From contig JAVBVS010000018.1 in assembly GCA_036677805.1 (NCBI GenBank), positions 130,716 through 194,715 on the forward strand: DNA of 64,000 nucleotides, read 5' to 3'. Positions 41,190 to 49,340 of this stretch are shown here, in pieces. Position 1 is the stretch's first letter. Each line of letters starts with the position of its first letter. Below the pieces are notes generated by a model that was given only the letters and a program-made list of their open reading frames with translations, had not been told where the DNA came from and did not search any database. The DNA comes from SIG78 sp036677805 (GTDB taxonomy: Bacteria > Verrucomicrobiota > Lentisphaeria > Victivallales > Victivallaceae). A program made the translations under genes and the position numbers.

Positions 41190-43158
41190 TTTCACGCTCA
41201 TCGAGGCGGCGGACGGCGGCAGGCCGAAGGTCGCGGGACTCGCCTACGGCGGCGGGAAGATGAACCTGCCGGGATGGAAATTCCCGGTGGTGGTCGACCT
41301 CGCCGGGATGGAGATCCCCGACACCGTGCCGCTGCTGACGAACCACGAAAACAAGACCGACGCCCGTGTCGGCATGGTGAACGCCAGCGTCAAGGACAGT
41401 GCGCTCGAAATCGCCGGGGAAATCGTTTCGGACAGCCCGGACGCGCAGGATATCGTGGCGCAGTCCAAGGCCGGAGCTGACTGGCAGCTCTCCATCGGAG
41501 CGGATGTCCGCGAATGCGAACTCGTGAAAGGGTCGCGCGAGGTGAACGGCCGGCAGATCGACGGACCGTTCTACCACGTCAAAAAGTCCGTGCTGAGGGA
41601 AGTCTCCGTTGTGGCCGTCGGGGCGGACGCCGCAACGAAAATGAAAGTCACCGCCCAATTCAATTTGACCAATCTCAAACCCATTCAAGGAGAAGTTATG
41701 ACCGGGGAAAACAAGAATCTGACCGCCGGAGCCGCCGATGCCGGACTGGAAAAACATGATGAACCGCAGGGCGCGCCGGAAGTTCAGGCAAAGGCTGAAG
41801 TCGATGTTGCGGCGACCGCCAATGACGCGGCCGTGAACGCGGTGAAAGCCGAGCGCGAACGCGTCGGCGCGATCCAGGGCATCTGCAACGGGGAATTCCC
41901 GGAAATTGAAAAAGAGGCGGTGAGCGCCGGATGGACTCCCGAAGCCACCACCCGAAAAGTGCTGGAGGCCATCCGGGCCGGGCGTCCCTCCGCCAGCGTC
42001 CATGTGAGCGTGAAAGCGCGTCCCGAGGGCGGTGAAATGCGGAAAACCATTGAGGCGGCGATGTGCCTCCGCTGCGGCGTCTCCGCCGACATGCTGGAGA
42101 AATCCTACGGCGCGCAGACCGTCGAAGCCGGCATGACCGACATGGACATGCCGCTCAAACAGCTCCTTGTCGAATGCATGAAGATGGACGGCATCCCGTA
42201 CAGCCGCGGCTTCGACAACGAGACCATCCGTGCGGCGTTCAGCTCCGTCTCCCTGCCGGGCATTCTCTCGAACGTGGCGAACAAGAAACTGCTTCAGAGC
42301 TATCAGGCGCAGCCCGTGATTGCGACGAAACTGTGTTCGACAGGCGACCTGAACGACTTCAAGGAGGCCGACCGCTTCCGCCTGACGGACGTGGGCGACC
42401 TTCTGCCGGTCGCCGCCGACGGCGAAATCAAGGACGGCGGTCTTGTGGAAGAATCCGCGAAGAACCAGCTCGACACCTACGGCAAGAAGTTCTGTCTGAC
42501 CCGCAAGATGATCATCAACGACGATCTGGGGGCGTTCATGAAGGTGCCGACCGCGATGGGGAACCGCGCGGCGCGTCTGATCGACCAGCTGTTCTTCAGC
42601 CGCCTGCTGAAGAATCCGACGCAGGTTGACGGGAAAGCCCTGTTCCACAGCGGACACAAGAATCTGCTGGTCGGAGCGACCAGCGCGCTTTCCGCCGACT
42701 CCATCAAAAAGGCGATCCAGCTTTTCCTCGACCAGGTGGACGCGGACGGCCAGCCGATCAGCGTGGAGCCGAGATTCCTGCTGGTTCCGACCGCACTCAA
42801 GCACCTCGCCATCGAGCTGACGCAGGGCGCGACGCTCATCATGGCGGGCGGTTCGGACAATGTCGTCCGTCCGTCGCTGAACGTCATCGCGGACGAGAAC
42901 CTGCAGGTCGTGTCCAGCCCGTATCTTGCCAACAGCGCCTACGAGGGCAACTCCAGCGCCGCATGGTATCTTTTCGGCGCGCCGGGACAGGTGGACACGT
43001 TCGAAATCGGCTTTTTGAACGGGAAACGCACTCCGACCGTGGAGCGCGGCGAGACCGATTTCAACACGCTGGGCATGTGGTTCCGGGTGTATTTCGACCT
43101 CGGCGTCCGCGAGCAGGACTTCCGCGGCATGGTCAAGGCCAACGGTTCCGCCAACTGA
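41182..43158 (+). CDS. Fused prohead protease and major capsid protein
   Basis: The ATG at 41182 has AAGGAAG upstream and overlaps the portal stop. The 658-residue protein begins with a serine protease of the U35/S78 type: PLLTNHENK (H55) and WQLSIGADV (S104). After about residue 170 a charged linker (GENKNLTAGAADAG) and scaffold-like part leads to a capsid domain from about residue 270 (RKTIEAAMCLRCGVS to the C-terminus), with LLVPTALKHLAIELTQG and a GMWFRVYFDLGVREQDFRG end. Such Mu-like protease-capsid fusions process themselves during head assembly. Confidence 0.88.
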   Translation: MSDFTLIEAADGGRPKVAGLAYGGGKMNLPGWKFPVVVDLAGMEIPDTVPLLTNHENKTDARVGMVNASVKDSALEIAGEIVSDSPDAQDIVAQSKAGADWQLSIGADVRECELVKGSREVNGRQIDGPFYHVKKSVLREVSVVAVGADAATKMKVTAQFNLTNLKPIQGEVMTGENKNLTAGAADAGLEKHDEPQGAPEVQAKAEVDVAATANDAAVNAVKAERERVGAIQGICNGEFPEIEKEAVSAGWTPEATTRKVLEAIRAGRPSASVHVSVKARPEGGEMRKTIEAAMCLRCGVSADMLEKSYGAQTVEAGMTDMDMPLKQLLVECMKMDGIPYSRGFDNETIRAAFSSVSLPGILSNVANKKLLQSYQAQPVIATKLCSTGDLNDFKEADRFRLTDVGDLLPVAADGEIKDGGLVEESAKNQLDTYGKKFCLTRKMIINDDLGAFMKVPTAMGNRAARLIDQLFFSRLLKNPTQVDGKALFHSGHKNLLVGATSALSADSIKKAIQLFLDQVDADGQPISVEPRFLLVPTALKHLAIELTQGATLIMAGGSDNVVRPSLNVIADENLQVVSSPYLANSAYEGNSSAAWYLFGAPGQVDTFEIGFLNGKRTPTVERGETDFNTLGMWFRVYFDLGVREQDFRGMVKANGSAN

Positions 43159-43188
43159 TTTCAACCTTAAATTCAAGGAGTTTTATTC

Positions 43189-43539
43189 ATGATCGCCCGT
43201 TATGTGCAAAAAGGTGAATCCATCGACTACCGTCCGTCCGCCGCCGTCGCGGCGGGAGACGTGGTTGCCCTCGGAAACCTGATCGGCATCGCCCGGTTGG
43301 ACATTGCCGCCGACACGCTCGGCAGTCTCGCCGTTGTCGGCGTGTTCGATGTGGCGAAAGCCGCCGGGGCAATCGCCGCCGGAGCCGCCGTCTACTGGGA
43401 CGCGGCCAATCACGCCGCCACCACGGTTGCCGCCGGGAATCCCTATCTCGGCAAGGCGGTACTCGCCGCCGAGTCCGCCGACGAACTGGCGCGCGTCCTT
43501 CTCAACGCGCCGTTCGTCGCAACCGCCGCCGCGGAATAA
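43189..43539 (+). CDS. DUF2190 head decoration-like protein
   Basis: The 116-residue protein matches DUF2190: ARYVQKGESIDYRPSAAVAA, then GDVVALGNLIGIA, LGSLAVVGVFDVAK and ANHAATTVAAGNPYLGKAVL. Members lie directly after capsid genes and probably form decoration trimers on the head. AAGGAG precedes the ATG. Confidence 0.85.
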   Translation: MIARYVQKGESIDYRPSAAVAAGDVVALGNLIGIARLDIAADTLGSLAVVGVFDVAKAAGAIAAGAAVYWDAANHAATTVAAGNPYLGKAVLAAESADELARVLLNAPFVATAAAE

Positions 43540-43543
43540 TCCC

Positions 43544-43894
43544 GTGGGAATGCTCGAACAGGCTTCGGCATGGCTGGAAGCCCAACGGCTGAAGGAGCTT
43601 TCCGTCCCCGTACTCTATGTGCGGAAGGACGGAACGCAAATTCCGGTCAACGCGACGCCGGGCCGGACGCTGTTCCGGGCCGAAGACCAATACGGCGTGA
43701 CCGTCCGCACCGAAAGCCGCGATTTTCTGGTCGCGGCCTCGGAACTCCCGGACGAACCCGAACGGGGAGACGATATTCTCTACGACGGCCGCCGTTACGA
43801 GGTGCTTGCGCCGAACGGCGAACCGGTGTGGCGGTGGTCGGGAGCGTATCACTGGACGCGGCGGATTCATACCAAAGAAATCGGAGGCGAATGA
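43544..43894 (+). CDS. Head-tail connector/stopper-like protein
   Basis: The start may be GTG 43544 or ATG 43550. The 116-residue product has TLFRAEDQYGVTVRTESRDF and ILYDGRRYEVLAPNGEPVWR, the pattern of small beta-barrel head-closure proteins. It stands at the head-tail join of the gene order. Its stop overlaps the next start (ATGA). Confidence 0.7.
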   Translation: MGMLEQASAWLEAQRLKELSVPVLYVRKDGTQIPVNATPGRTLFRAEDQYGVTVRTESRDFLVAASELPDEPERGDDILYDGRRYEVLAPNGEPVWRWSGAYHWTRRIHTKEIGGE

Positions 43895-44133
43895 TGCCGA
43901 ATGGAGAAATTCCCGACCACAGGGATTTGTGGGAGGCCGTGAATCAGGCCCGGCTGGAGCTGGCGGAAATGAAGGGAATGCTCAAAATGCATTTCGAGGA
44001 TTCCAAGCACCACTATCCGCCGTGCAAGCCGGCCGCCGACCTGCAGAAGACGATGCTGTCGGCCATGGGCGCGGCGGTGCTCGCGCTGATCGCCGCCATT
44101 GGAAACATCGTCATGGAATTCATCCGGAGGTGA
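43891..44133 (+). CDS. Small membrane protein in the connector region
   Basis: The ATG at 43891 has GGAGGCGA upstream. The 80-residue protein has an N-terminal amphipathic helix (LELAEMKGMLKMHFED), a central CKPAADLQ and a C-terminal membrane helix (MLSAMGAAVLALIAAIGNIV). The layout resembles XhlA/holin-like small proteins. A lysis role would be unusual at this place; a membrane-anchored accessory is equally possible. Confidence 0.6.
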   Translation: MMPNGEIPDHRDLWEAVNQARLELAEMKGMLKMHFEDSKHHYPPCKPAADLQKTMLSAMGAAVLALIAAIGNIVMEFIRR

Positions 44134-44135
44134 CC

Positions 44136-44531
44136 ATGTCGGAAGTATTGAATATTGCAAACGCGGTCGCCGCGGAGCTGTCGGATTATCACGCCGAAGT
44201 CCTCTATTTCCCGGAATTTGAATTGCGGGAACTGGATGAAATGCGCGTGGTCGTCGTGCCGCTCTCGACGGAATACAAGGCCGTTTCCAGGACCGCCCAC
44301 GAGGAGCTGCCGAAAGTTCAGGTCGGCGTCCTGAAACGGTGCGGCGAGGACGGACTCGACGCGATGCTTCAATTCGTCGAGGGATTGGGACTCGGCTTCC
44401 TGAACCGAAAACTGGCCGGAGCGACATGTGTGTGCGTCGCCTACAACCCCATCTACTCGCCGGAGCATCTCCGGGAGCGCGGCCAGTTCACCAGCGTGAT
44501 TGAACTCACGTTCAAGCTCGTCAAGGCATGA
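44136..44531 (+). CDS. Tail-completion-like phage protein
   Basis: The ATG has GGAGG upstream. The 131-residue protein is alpha/beta with strands HAEVLYFPEFELREL, MRVVVVPLS and a final SVIELTFKLVKA, a shape like tail terminator/completion proteins. It lies just before the HK97 gp10-like gene and overlaps it by ATGA. The assignment comes mostly from gene order. Confidence 0.6.
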   Translation: MSEVLNIANAVAAELSDYHAEVLYFPEFELRELDEMRVVVVPLSTEYKAVSRTAHEELPKVQVGVLKRCGEDGLDAMLQFVEGLGLGFLNRKLAGATCVCVAYNPIYSPEHLRERGQFTSVIELTFKLVKA

Positions 44532-44923
44532 CCGGAACGAAAGTCCGGATCGAATTCGACGACGCCGGGGTGATTTCCAAGGTGAAGAAGGGCAGTCTGA
44601 AAGCCCTCCGCCGCGCCGGGGCGTATGTCCGCAAGTCGGCAAGAAACGCGGTTTCCCGCTCTTCGAAGGCTTCCAGTCCCGGAACGCCGCCGCACACACG
44701 CCGAGGCTTGCTGAAACGCTCGATTCTTTTCGGCGTGGAAAAGAACCGCATGGCGGTGGTCGTCGGCCCGGCGAAAACCTTCATCGGAATCTCCATGACC
44801 GCCCATGAATTCGGCGGCATGTACCGCCGGCGCAAGTATCCGAAGCGTCCGCTGATGGGGCCGGCGCTGGTGAAAACCGCCCCCGCGCTTCCCAAACTGT
44901 GGGCGGACTCTGTAAAACCGTAA
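44528..44923 (+). CDS. HK97 gp10-family tail protein
   Basis: The 131-residue protein is basic and helical at first (SLKALRRAGAYVRKSARNAV) and then contains PGTPPHTRRGLLKRSI, the signature of gp10-like head-tail proteins, followed by VVVGPAKTF, HEFGG and RPLMGPAL. It probably completes the tail or its join to the head. It starts at ATGA overlap with the previous gene. Confidence 0.85.
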   Translation: MTGTKVRIEFDDAGVISKVKKGSLKALRRAGAYVRKSARNAVSRSSKASSPGTPPHTRRGLLKRSILFGVEKNRMAVVVGPAKTFIGISMTAHEFGGMYRRRKYPKRPLMGPALVKTAPALPKLWADSVKP

Positions 44924-44942
44924 ACACAAGGAGTTTTCTCTT

Positions 44943-45353
44943 ATGGCTATCGTTCTCGGCCTTGACGCGAAACTGCTTCGGGGGACCGCCGGCGCGACCG
45001 GCGCGACCGAAGTCAAAAACGTCAAAGACCTTACCCTCAACCTCGAATCCGGCGAAGCGGATGTCACCACCCGTGCGACGCAAGGCTGGAAGGCGTCCGT
45101 GGCGACGCTGAAAGAGGCATCGTTGGAGTTCGGCATCCTTTACGACACCGAGGACGCGGACTTCACCGCCTTCCGGGCGGCGTATTTCGGCAACACCCCG
45201 ATTGCGTTGTTCGTGACGGACGGCAACGGCAGCGGACTCGACGCCGACTGGTCGATCACGGGATTCAGCATGGAGCAGAATCTCGAGGAGGCGGTCACGG
45301 TGTCCGTCACCGCGAAGCCGACCGCTTCGACCCGCGCTCCCGCATGGACGTAA
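44943..45353 (+). CDS. Major tail tube protein
   Basis: The 136-residue protein has LLRGTAGATGATEVKNVKDL, then LNLESGEADVTTRATQGWKA and SLEFGILYD, typical of siphophage tail tube proteins of the short type, with a C-terminal VTVSVTAKPTASTRAPAWT. It polymerises into the tail tube. AAGGAG precedes the ATG. An imperfect hairpin (45367-45397) without a T run follows the gene and may tune its high expression. Confidence 0.8.
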   Translation: MAIVLGLDAKLLRGTAGATGATEVKNVKDLTLNLESGEADVTTRATQGWKASVATLKEASLEFGILYDTEDADFTAFRAAYFGNTPIALFVTDGNGSGLDADWSITGFSMEQNLEEAVTVSVTAKPTASTRAPAWT

Positions 45354-45366
45354 TGGTTCGTTTTGT

Positions 45367-45397
45367 TTCAATCCGTGACGATTTGTCGCGGGTTGAA
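45367..45397 (+). other. Hairpin between tail tube and chaperone genes
   Basis: TTCAATCCG pairs with CGGGTTGAA (one G-T pair) with an inner GAC/GTC. There is no T run after it. It could protect the tail tube mRNA 3' end or reduce read-through into the chaperone genes. Confidence 0.4.
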
Positions 45398-45438
45398 TGG
45401 TCGTTTCCCAACTCTCTCAATATAAGGATATATGCCGC

Positions 45439-45930
45439 ATGAAAAGTTTTACCGACAACGCCGGGCGCGTGTGGACGCTCGCGGTGAACGTCGCCGCGAT
45501 CAAGCGCGTCCGGGCGCTCTGCGACGTGGATTTGAATTCCATCATCGAACTGGACGCGAAGAACCAGCCGAGCGCGAAACTGCTGGAACGACTTTCGACC
45601 GATCCGGTTTTGCTGGTGGACGTGCTCTACGCCGTCTGCAAGCCGGAGTGCGATTCCAGGAATGTGACGGACGGGGAGTTCGGGGCGGCGATGGCCGGGG
45701 ACGCCATCGACCGCGCGACCTCGGCGCTTCTCGACGAGATCATTGATTTTTTCCCCGAGGCGAAACGGCTGGCGTTCAAAAAGATTCTGTCGGCGACCCG
45801 CCGTTTCGAGGAGATCGCCCGGAAGAAGATGAACGACCTTCTGTCGGACGGCAAGTTCGAAGACTGTCTGGTGTCCGAGCTGGAACGGTTGACCGGCTTG
45901 TCTGCGAGTGCGCCGGAATCTGCGGAGTGA
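45439..45930 (+). CDS. Tail assembly chaperone-like protein
   Basis: The ATG at 45439 has AAGGA upstream. The 163-residue protein has TDNAGRVWTLAVNVAAIKRV and LLVDVLYAVCKPECDSRNV, then EIIDFFPEAKRLAFKKI. This small acidic protein between tail tube and tape measure genes matches the G-type tail chaperone position. Its stop overlaps a GTG start for the second chaperone (GTGA), which replaces the frameshift seen in lambda. Confidence 0.7.
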   Translation: MKSFTDNAGRVWTLAVNVAAIKRVRALCDVDLNSIIELDAKNQPSAKLLERLSTDPVLLVDVLYAVCKPECDSRNVTDGEFGAAMAGDAIDRATSALLDEIIDFFPEAKRLAFKKILSATRRFEEIARKKMNDLLSDGKFEDCLVSELERLTGLSASAPESAE

Positions 45931-46208
45931 ATCCCGACCCGTTCACCCTGCGCGAACTTGTGAAAATGGCCGAGGGACGCGGAAAAATGGAATGGGGCCG
46001 GACCTCCTGTCTCATGGCGCTGGTCGCCAACATCCTCCGCGATCCGAAGAAGAGCAAGCCGGTGAAACCCGGCGATTTCAACCCGTATTCACAAAAGGCG
46101 AAGCCGGTACAACGGGTAAATATCGCACAGCTGAAAACAATGCTTGGCGGGAATGCACATCAGATAGTTCCCGGCGAACGGATCTGCCCATTATCCGGAC
46201 GGCAATAG
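45927..46208 (+). CDS. Second tail assembly chaperone component
   Basis: The GTG start overlaps the previous stop. The 93-residue protein has PFTLRELVKMAEGRGKMEWG and TSCLMALVANILRDPKK, typical of the short T-type partner. The C-terminal part is basic. Chaperones of this pair coat the tape measure protein before tube assembly. A programmed frameshift fusing the two cannot be excluded. Confidence 0.65.
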   Translation: MNPDPFTLRELVKMAEGRGKMEWGRTSCLMALVANILRDPKKSKPVKPGDFNPYSQKAKPVQRVNIAQLKTMLGGNAHQIVPGERICPLSGRQ

Positions 46209-46259
46209 GCAGAAAGGGAAAATTTATGGGCAGAATCATTGATAAGGAGGTGATTCCGA

Positions 46260-47210
46260 TTGGCGGGTGCAAGCGGTAATGTGAAGGCCGGGCGGGCGTT
46301 TGTCGAAATCATGCTCGACCAGACCGGGCTGGAGCGCGGCCTCAAGTCGGCCCAGGCGAAACTGAAGAATTTCGGCACGTCGCTCACCACGGCGGGGAAA
46401 GGCATGGTGACAGTCGCGGCCATCGCGGCGGCTCCGTTCGTGTTCGCCACCAAGACGTTCGCGGATTTCGACGACCAGATGCGGATGGTCAAGGCGGTCA
46501 CCGGCGCGACCGAAAAGGAATTCAAGTCTCTCACCGAGGTCGCGGAGAAGCTGGGACGCGAAACCAGTTTCACCGCGAAACAGGTTGCGGACGGCATGAC
46601 CGCCATGGGACGCATGGGATTCAACGCCAAAGAGATCGAAGCGGCGATTCCGGCGGTTCTGAACCTCTCCCGCGCCACCGGAACGGAGCTTGGCGAAGCC
46701 GCCGAGACCGCCGCCAACAACATGCGCGTCTTCGGCATCGAGAGTTCCAAAATGGCGGATGTGGCTGACATCCTGACGGCGACCGCGAATGGATCGGCGC
46801 AGACGCTGACCGATCTTGCCGAAGGATTGAAAATGGCGGGTCCGCAGGCCGCCGCCGCGAAAGACAACATTGTCAACGTCTCCGGCGCGCTGGGCGTGCT
46901 GGCAAACATGGGGATCAAGGGTTCCCTCGCGGGAACGGCCCTGCGGAAATCCTATTCGCAATTCGCCAAAACCGACGTTCAGGATAAACTCAAAGCCATC
47001 GGCATCGCCACCGTCGACGCGAACGGGAATCTGCGAAGCATGCCGGAGATCATGGCGGACATCGCCAAGGCGATGGCGACGATGCCGACCGCCAAACGTG
47101 GAAATCAAGGTCCGGAAATGATGCGTAACCCTTATGATGCATCACTGGATTCAATCAGTTGCAACAACGGAGAACCGCGCCTGCTAATTTATACAGCTCC
47201 GAGGAGATAA
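46260..47210 (+). CDS. Tail tape measure protein, truncated
   Basis: The start is TTG at 46260, with a full AAGGAGG nine bases upstream. Residues 1-275 match the TP901-type core (ATKTFADFDDQMRMVKAVTG, SFTAKQVADGMTAMGRMGFN, IPAVLNLSRATGTELGEAAE, TATANGSAQTLTDLAEGLKM). After MATMPTAKRG at about 47098 the sequence becomes foreign (NQGPEMMRNPYDASLD) and stops at 316 residues. Usual length is 600-1500. No later tail gene follows; AT-rich restriction DNA begins. The gene is therefore broken by a deletion or insertion. Confidence 0.85.
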   Translation: MAGASGNVKAGRAFVEIMLDQTGLERGLKSAQAKLKNFGTSLTTAGKGMVTVAAIAAAPFVFATKTFADFDDQMRMVKAVTGATEKEFKSLTEVAEKLGRETSFTAKQVADGMTAMGRMGFNAKEIEAAIPAVLNLSRATGTELGEAAETAANNMRVFGIESSKMADVADILTATANGSAQTLTDLAEGLKMAGPQAAAAKDNIVNVSGALGVLANMGIKGSLAGTALRKSYSQFAKTDVQDKLKAIGIATVDANGNLRSMPEIMADIAKAMATMPTAKRGNQGPEMMRNPYDASLDSISCNNGEPRLLIYTAPRR

Positions 47211-47223
47211 AGGCATTTTTTTC

Positions 47224-47251
47224 TTGAAAAAAAAGTTTTCCATGGTACATT
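47224..47251 (+). promoter_or_regulatory. Promoter before the methyltransferase pair
   Basis: TTGAAA (47224-47229), a 16-base spacer and TACATT (47246-47251) form a plausible sigma-70 promoter 64 bases before the first methyltransferase. TGGTAC occurs twice around the -10 box (47244 and 47257), a possible operator. Confidence 0.45.
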
Positions 47252-47314
47252 AGGGCTGGTACGAAGTATTATTTTGTCATAAGGCAACTTCTTTTATAAC
47301 CAATAGGATTGTGA

Positions 47315-48307
47315 ATGAAATTAGTTTCTCTGTTCTCCGGGTGTGGCGGCTTGGATTTAGGTTTTTCTAAAGCAGGTTTTTCAATCCCTTGGGCAAATGA
47401 ATATGATCGAGAGATCTGGGCAACATATGAAAAAAACCATAGCGGTACATATTTAGACCGCCGGGACATTAGAGAGATTCCATCTTCCGAGGTTCCTGAT
47501 TGCGATGGCATTATTGGAGGACCTCCATGCCAAAGCTGGAGCGAAGCTGGTTCTCTTCGTGGCATAGATGACCCGCGAGGGCAATTGTTTTTCGAGTTTA
47601 TCCGTTTGCTAAAAGACAAGCAACCCATGTTTTTCCTCGCAGAAAACGTTTCTGGGATGTTATCGAAACGGCATTCGGATGCAGTGCAAAACATAAAAAA
47701 GATGTTTGTCGATGCTGGTTATACTCTTTCAGTGGATCTCTTGAATGCGGCGGACTATAATGTGCCAGAAGACCGGAAACGAGTTATTTATGTGGGTATT
47801 AGATCCGATCTCGGAATTACCTTTAAATTTCCTAAACCCACAAAGAAACGCATTACCTTAAAAGAAGCCATTGGTGATTTAGCCGATTCTGCGATAGCTG
47901 CAGCTCCGAAAAACAAGAGCAACGGAGCGAAATGCAAGTTTGCAAACCATGAATATTTGACGGGTGAGTTTTCGACTATTTTCATGTCCAGGAATAGAGT
48001 GAGAGGCTGGGACGAACAATCTTTTACAATTCAAGCAGGCGGTAGGCATGCTCCCATCCACCCCCAAGCTCCAGCCATGCCTAAGGTGGATACTGATAAG
48101 CATATTTTCGAACCAGGGAAAGAGAAATTATATCGGCGGCTAAGTGTCCGCGAATGCGCTCGGATCCAAACGTTCCCAGACGATTTCCACTTTGTATATG
48201 ACTCTCTGCTTGCTGGTTATAAAATGATCGGCAATGCCGTCGCAGTGAATTTTGCAGAGGCTCTTGCGACAGAACTCAAAAAGCAACTAAATAATGCAAA
48301 AAAATAA
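47315..48307 (+). CDS. HaeIII-like C5-cytosine methyltransferase 1
   Basis: This 330-residue protein follows M.HaeIII closely as I remember it: LFSGCGGLDLGFSKAGF, GIIGGPPCQSWSEAGSLRGI with the catalytic Cys near residue 72, FFLAENVSGML, and YRRLSVRECARIQTFPDD near the end. The recognition segment (SRNRVRGWDEQSFTIQAGG, near residue 225) is also of the M.HaeIII type, suggesting GGCC or a related site. It protects host DNA in the restriction system encoded downstream. The gene is AT-rich. It overlaps the second methyltransferase by 14 bases. Confidence 0.9.
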   Translation: MKLVSLFSGCGGLDLGFSKAGFSIPWANEYDREIWATYEKNHSGTYLDRRDIREIPSSEVPDCDGIIGGPPCQSWSEAGSLRGIDDPRGQLFFEFIRLLKDKQPMFFLAENVSGMLSKRHSDAVQNIKKMFVDAGYTLSVDLLNAADYNVPEDRKRVIYVGIRSDLGITFKFPKPTKKRITLKEAIGDLADSAIAAAPKNKSNGAKCKFANHEYLTGEFSTIFMSRNRVRGWDEQSFTIQAGGRHAPIHPQAPAMPKVDTDKHIFEPGKEKLYRRLSVRECARIQTFPDDFHFVYDSLLAGYKMIGNAVAVNFAEALATELKKQLNNAKK

Positions 48308-49340
48308 AGATAAAATGCGAATCGCTGCCTTTTTTTCAGGAGCTGGAGGATTGGACCTCGGCTTCGAACGGGCTGGTTTCAATGTTGCCTGGTCAAATGA
48401 ATACGATAAAGGCATATGGGATACTTACGAGAAGAACCATCCGCATACCTATTTGGATAAGCGTTCCATTACGGATATAAAGCCGGAAGATATAGGGGCC
48501 GGCATCGATGGGATGATTGGCGGTCCTCCTTGCCAAAGTTGGAGTCTTGGAGGGGCAATGCGAGGGTTGGAGGATCCGCGAGGGAAACTCTTTTATGATT
48601 ATATCCGCTTGGTTGCTGCCTTGAAGCCTAAATTCTTCTTGGCTGAAAATGTCGGTGGCATAATTTCGCAAAAACATGTCGCTACTTTTGAGGGGATAAA
48701 ATCAAAATTTGCAGAATTGGGCTATGAAATACATGCGCAACTTTTCAATGTCGTAAATTACGAAGTCCCTCAGGACCGCCTTAGGGTTATTATCATTGGG
48801 ATTGCAAAAGAATTCGCAGAAAAGCCATTCTTTTTCCCTGATATTGTAACGGCATATGAAGATGAGGACGCTTGCCTTTTTCAATCTGCAACAAAACCGA
48901 TTTTGACCATGGAAGATACAATAAAAGACTTGGCAGGTTCTGCGGTCCCTGCAACAGGGAAAAATCATCACAATAAAGATTTAGCAATATTAAACCATGA
49001 ATATATGACTGGCGGATTTTCACCGATTTTCATGTCTCGGAATCGCCGCCGCAATTGGGATGAACCATCCTTTACAATCCAAGCAGGGGGAAGGCAAGCG
49101 CCCCTGCATCCGGACTGCCCTCCTATGAAGAAAATCGCAGAAGACAAATGGGAATTTTCTGCTCCATTTGAACAATATCGGCGGCTATCGATTAGGGAGT
49201 GTGCTCGGATTCAAACATTCCCAGATGATTTCGAATTTATTTATAAAAATGTAGCTTATGGCTATAAGATGATAGGAAATGCTGTGCCTGTAAAATTTGC
49301 ATATCATCTTGCTCGATCAATACAAAAATTTTTCCTATAA
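48294..49340 (+). CDS. HaeIII-like C5-cytosine methyltransferase 2
   Basis: The 348-residue protein is a clear paralogue of the upstream enzyme: FFSGAGGLDLGFERAGF, MIGGPPCQSWSLGGAMRGL, FFLAENVGGII, MSRNRRRNWDEPSFTIQAG and RECARIQTFPDDFEF. An ATG seven codons later (48315) is an alternative start. Recognition segments of the two are similar but not identical (GRHAPIHP against GRQAPLHP). Two methyltransferases in one system occur when the site is asymmetric or when two related sites are protected. It overlaps by six bases the end of the convergent nuclease gene. Confidence 0.9.
   Translation: MQKNKDKMRIAAFFSGAGGLDLGFERAGFNVAWSNEYDKGIWDTYEKNHPHTYLDKRSITDIKPEDIGAGIDGMIGGPPCQSWSLGGAMRGLEDPRGKLFYDYIRLVAALKPKFFLAENVGGIISQKHVATFEGIKSKFAELGYEIHAQLFNVVNYEVPQDRLRVIIIGIAKEFAEKPFFFPDIVTAYEDEDACLFQSATKPILTMEDTIKDLAGSAVPATGKNHHNKDLAILNHEYMTGGFSPIFMSRNRRRNWDEPSFTIQAGGRQAPLHPDCPPMKKIAEDKWEFSAPFEQYRRLSIRECARIQTFPDDFEFIYKNVAYGYKMIGNAVPVKFAYHLARSIQKFFL

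Larger units (their letters stand above)
17245..47100 (+). mobile_element. Prophage, probably defective (ends uncertain)
   Basis: Almost all genes in this span run rightward in a phage order: sigma-like factor, recombination nuclease and ATPase, single-strand binding and resolvase genes, helicase, primase-helicase, methyltransferase, terminase, portal, protease-capsid, connectors, tail tube, chaperones and the start of the tape measure. High G+C and ATGA overlaps are uniform. The tape measure is cut at about 47100, and no downstream tail or lysis genes follow, so at least in this window the phage cannot complete a virion. I could not find attachment repeats; both ends are estimates. Confidence 0.85.

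Noticed and set aside
41077..43176. Open frame of 699 codons on the minus strand
   Set aside because: It mirrors the protease-capsid gene on the plus strand, which has clear motifs and a ribosome binding site. The antisense product is low in information and has no recognisable domain.
47213..47262. Third copy of the phage promoter motif
   Set aside because: The T-run and GAAAAAAAAG part resembles the sequence before copy 2, but the GCGGTCCTG and GGAGATATACCC blocks are missing.
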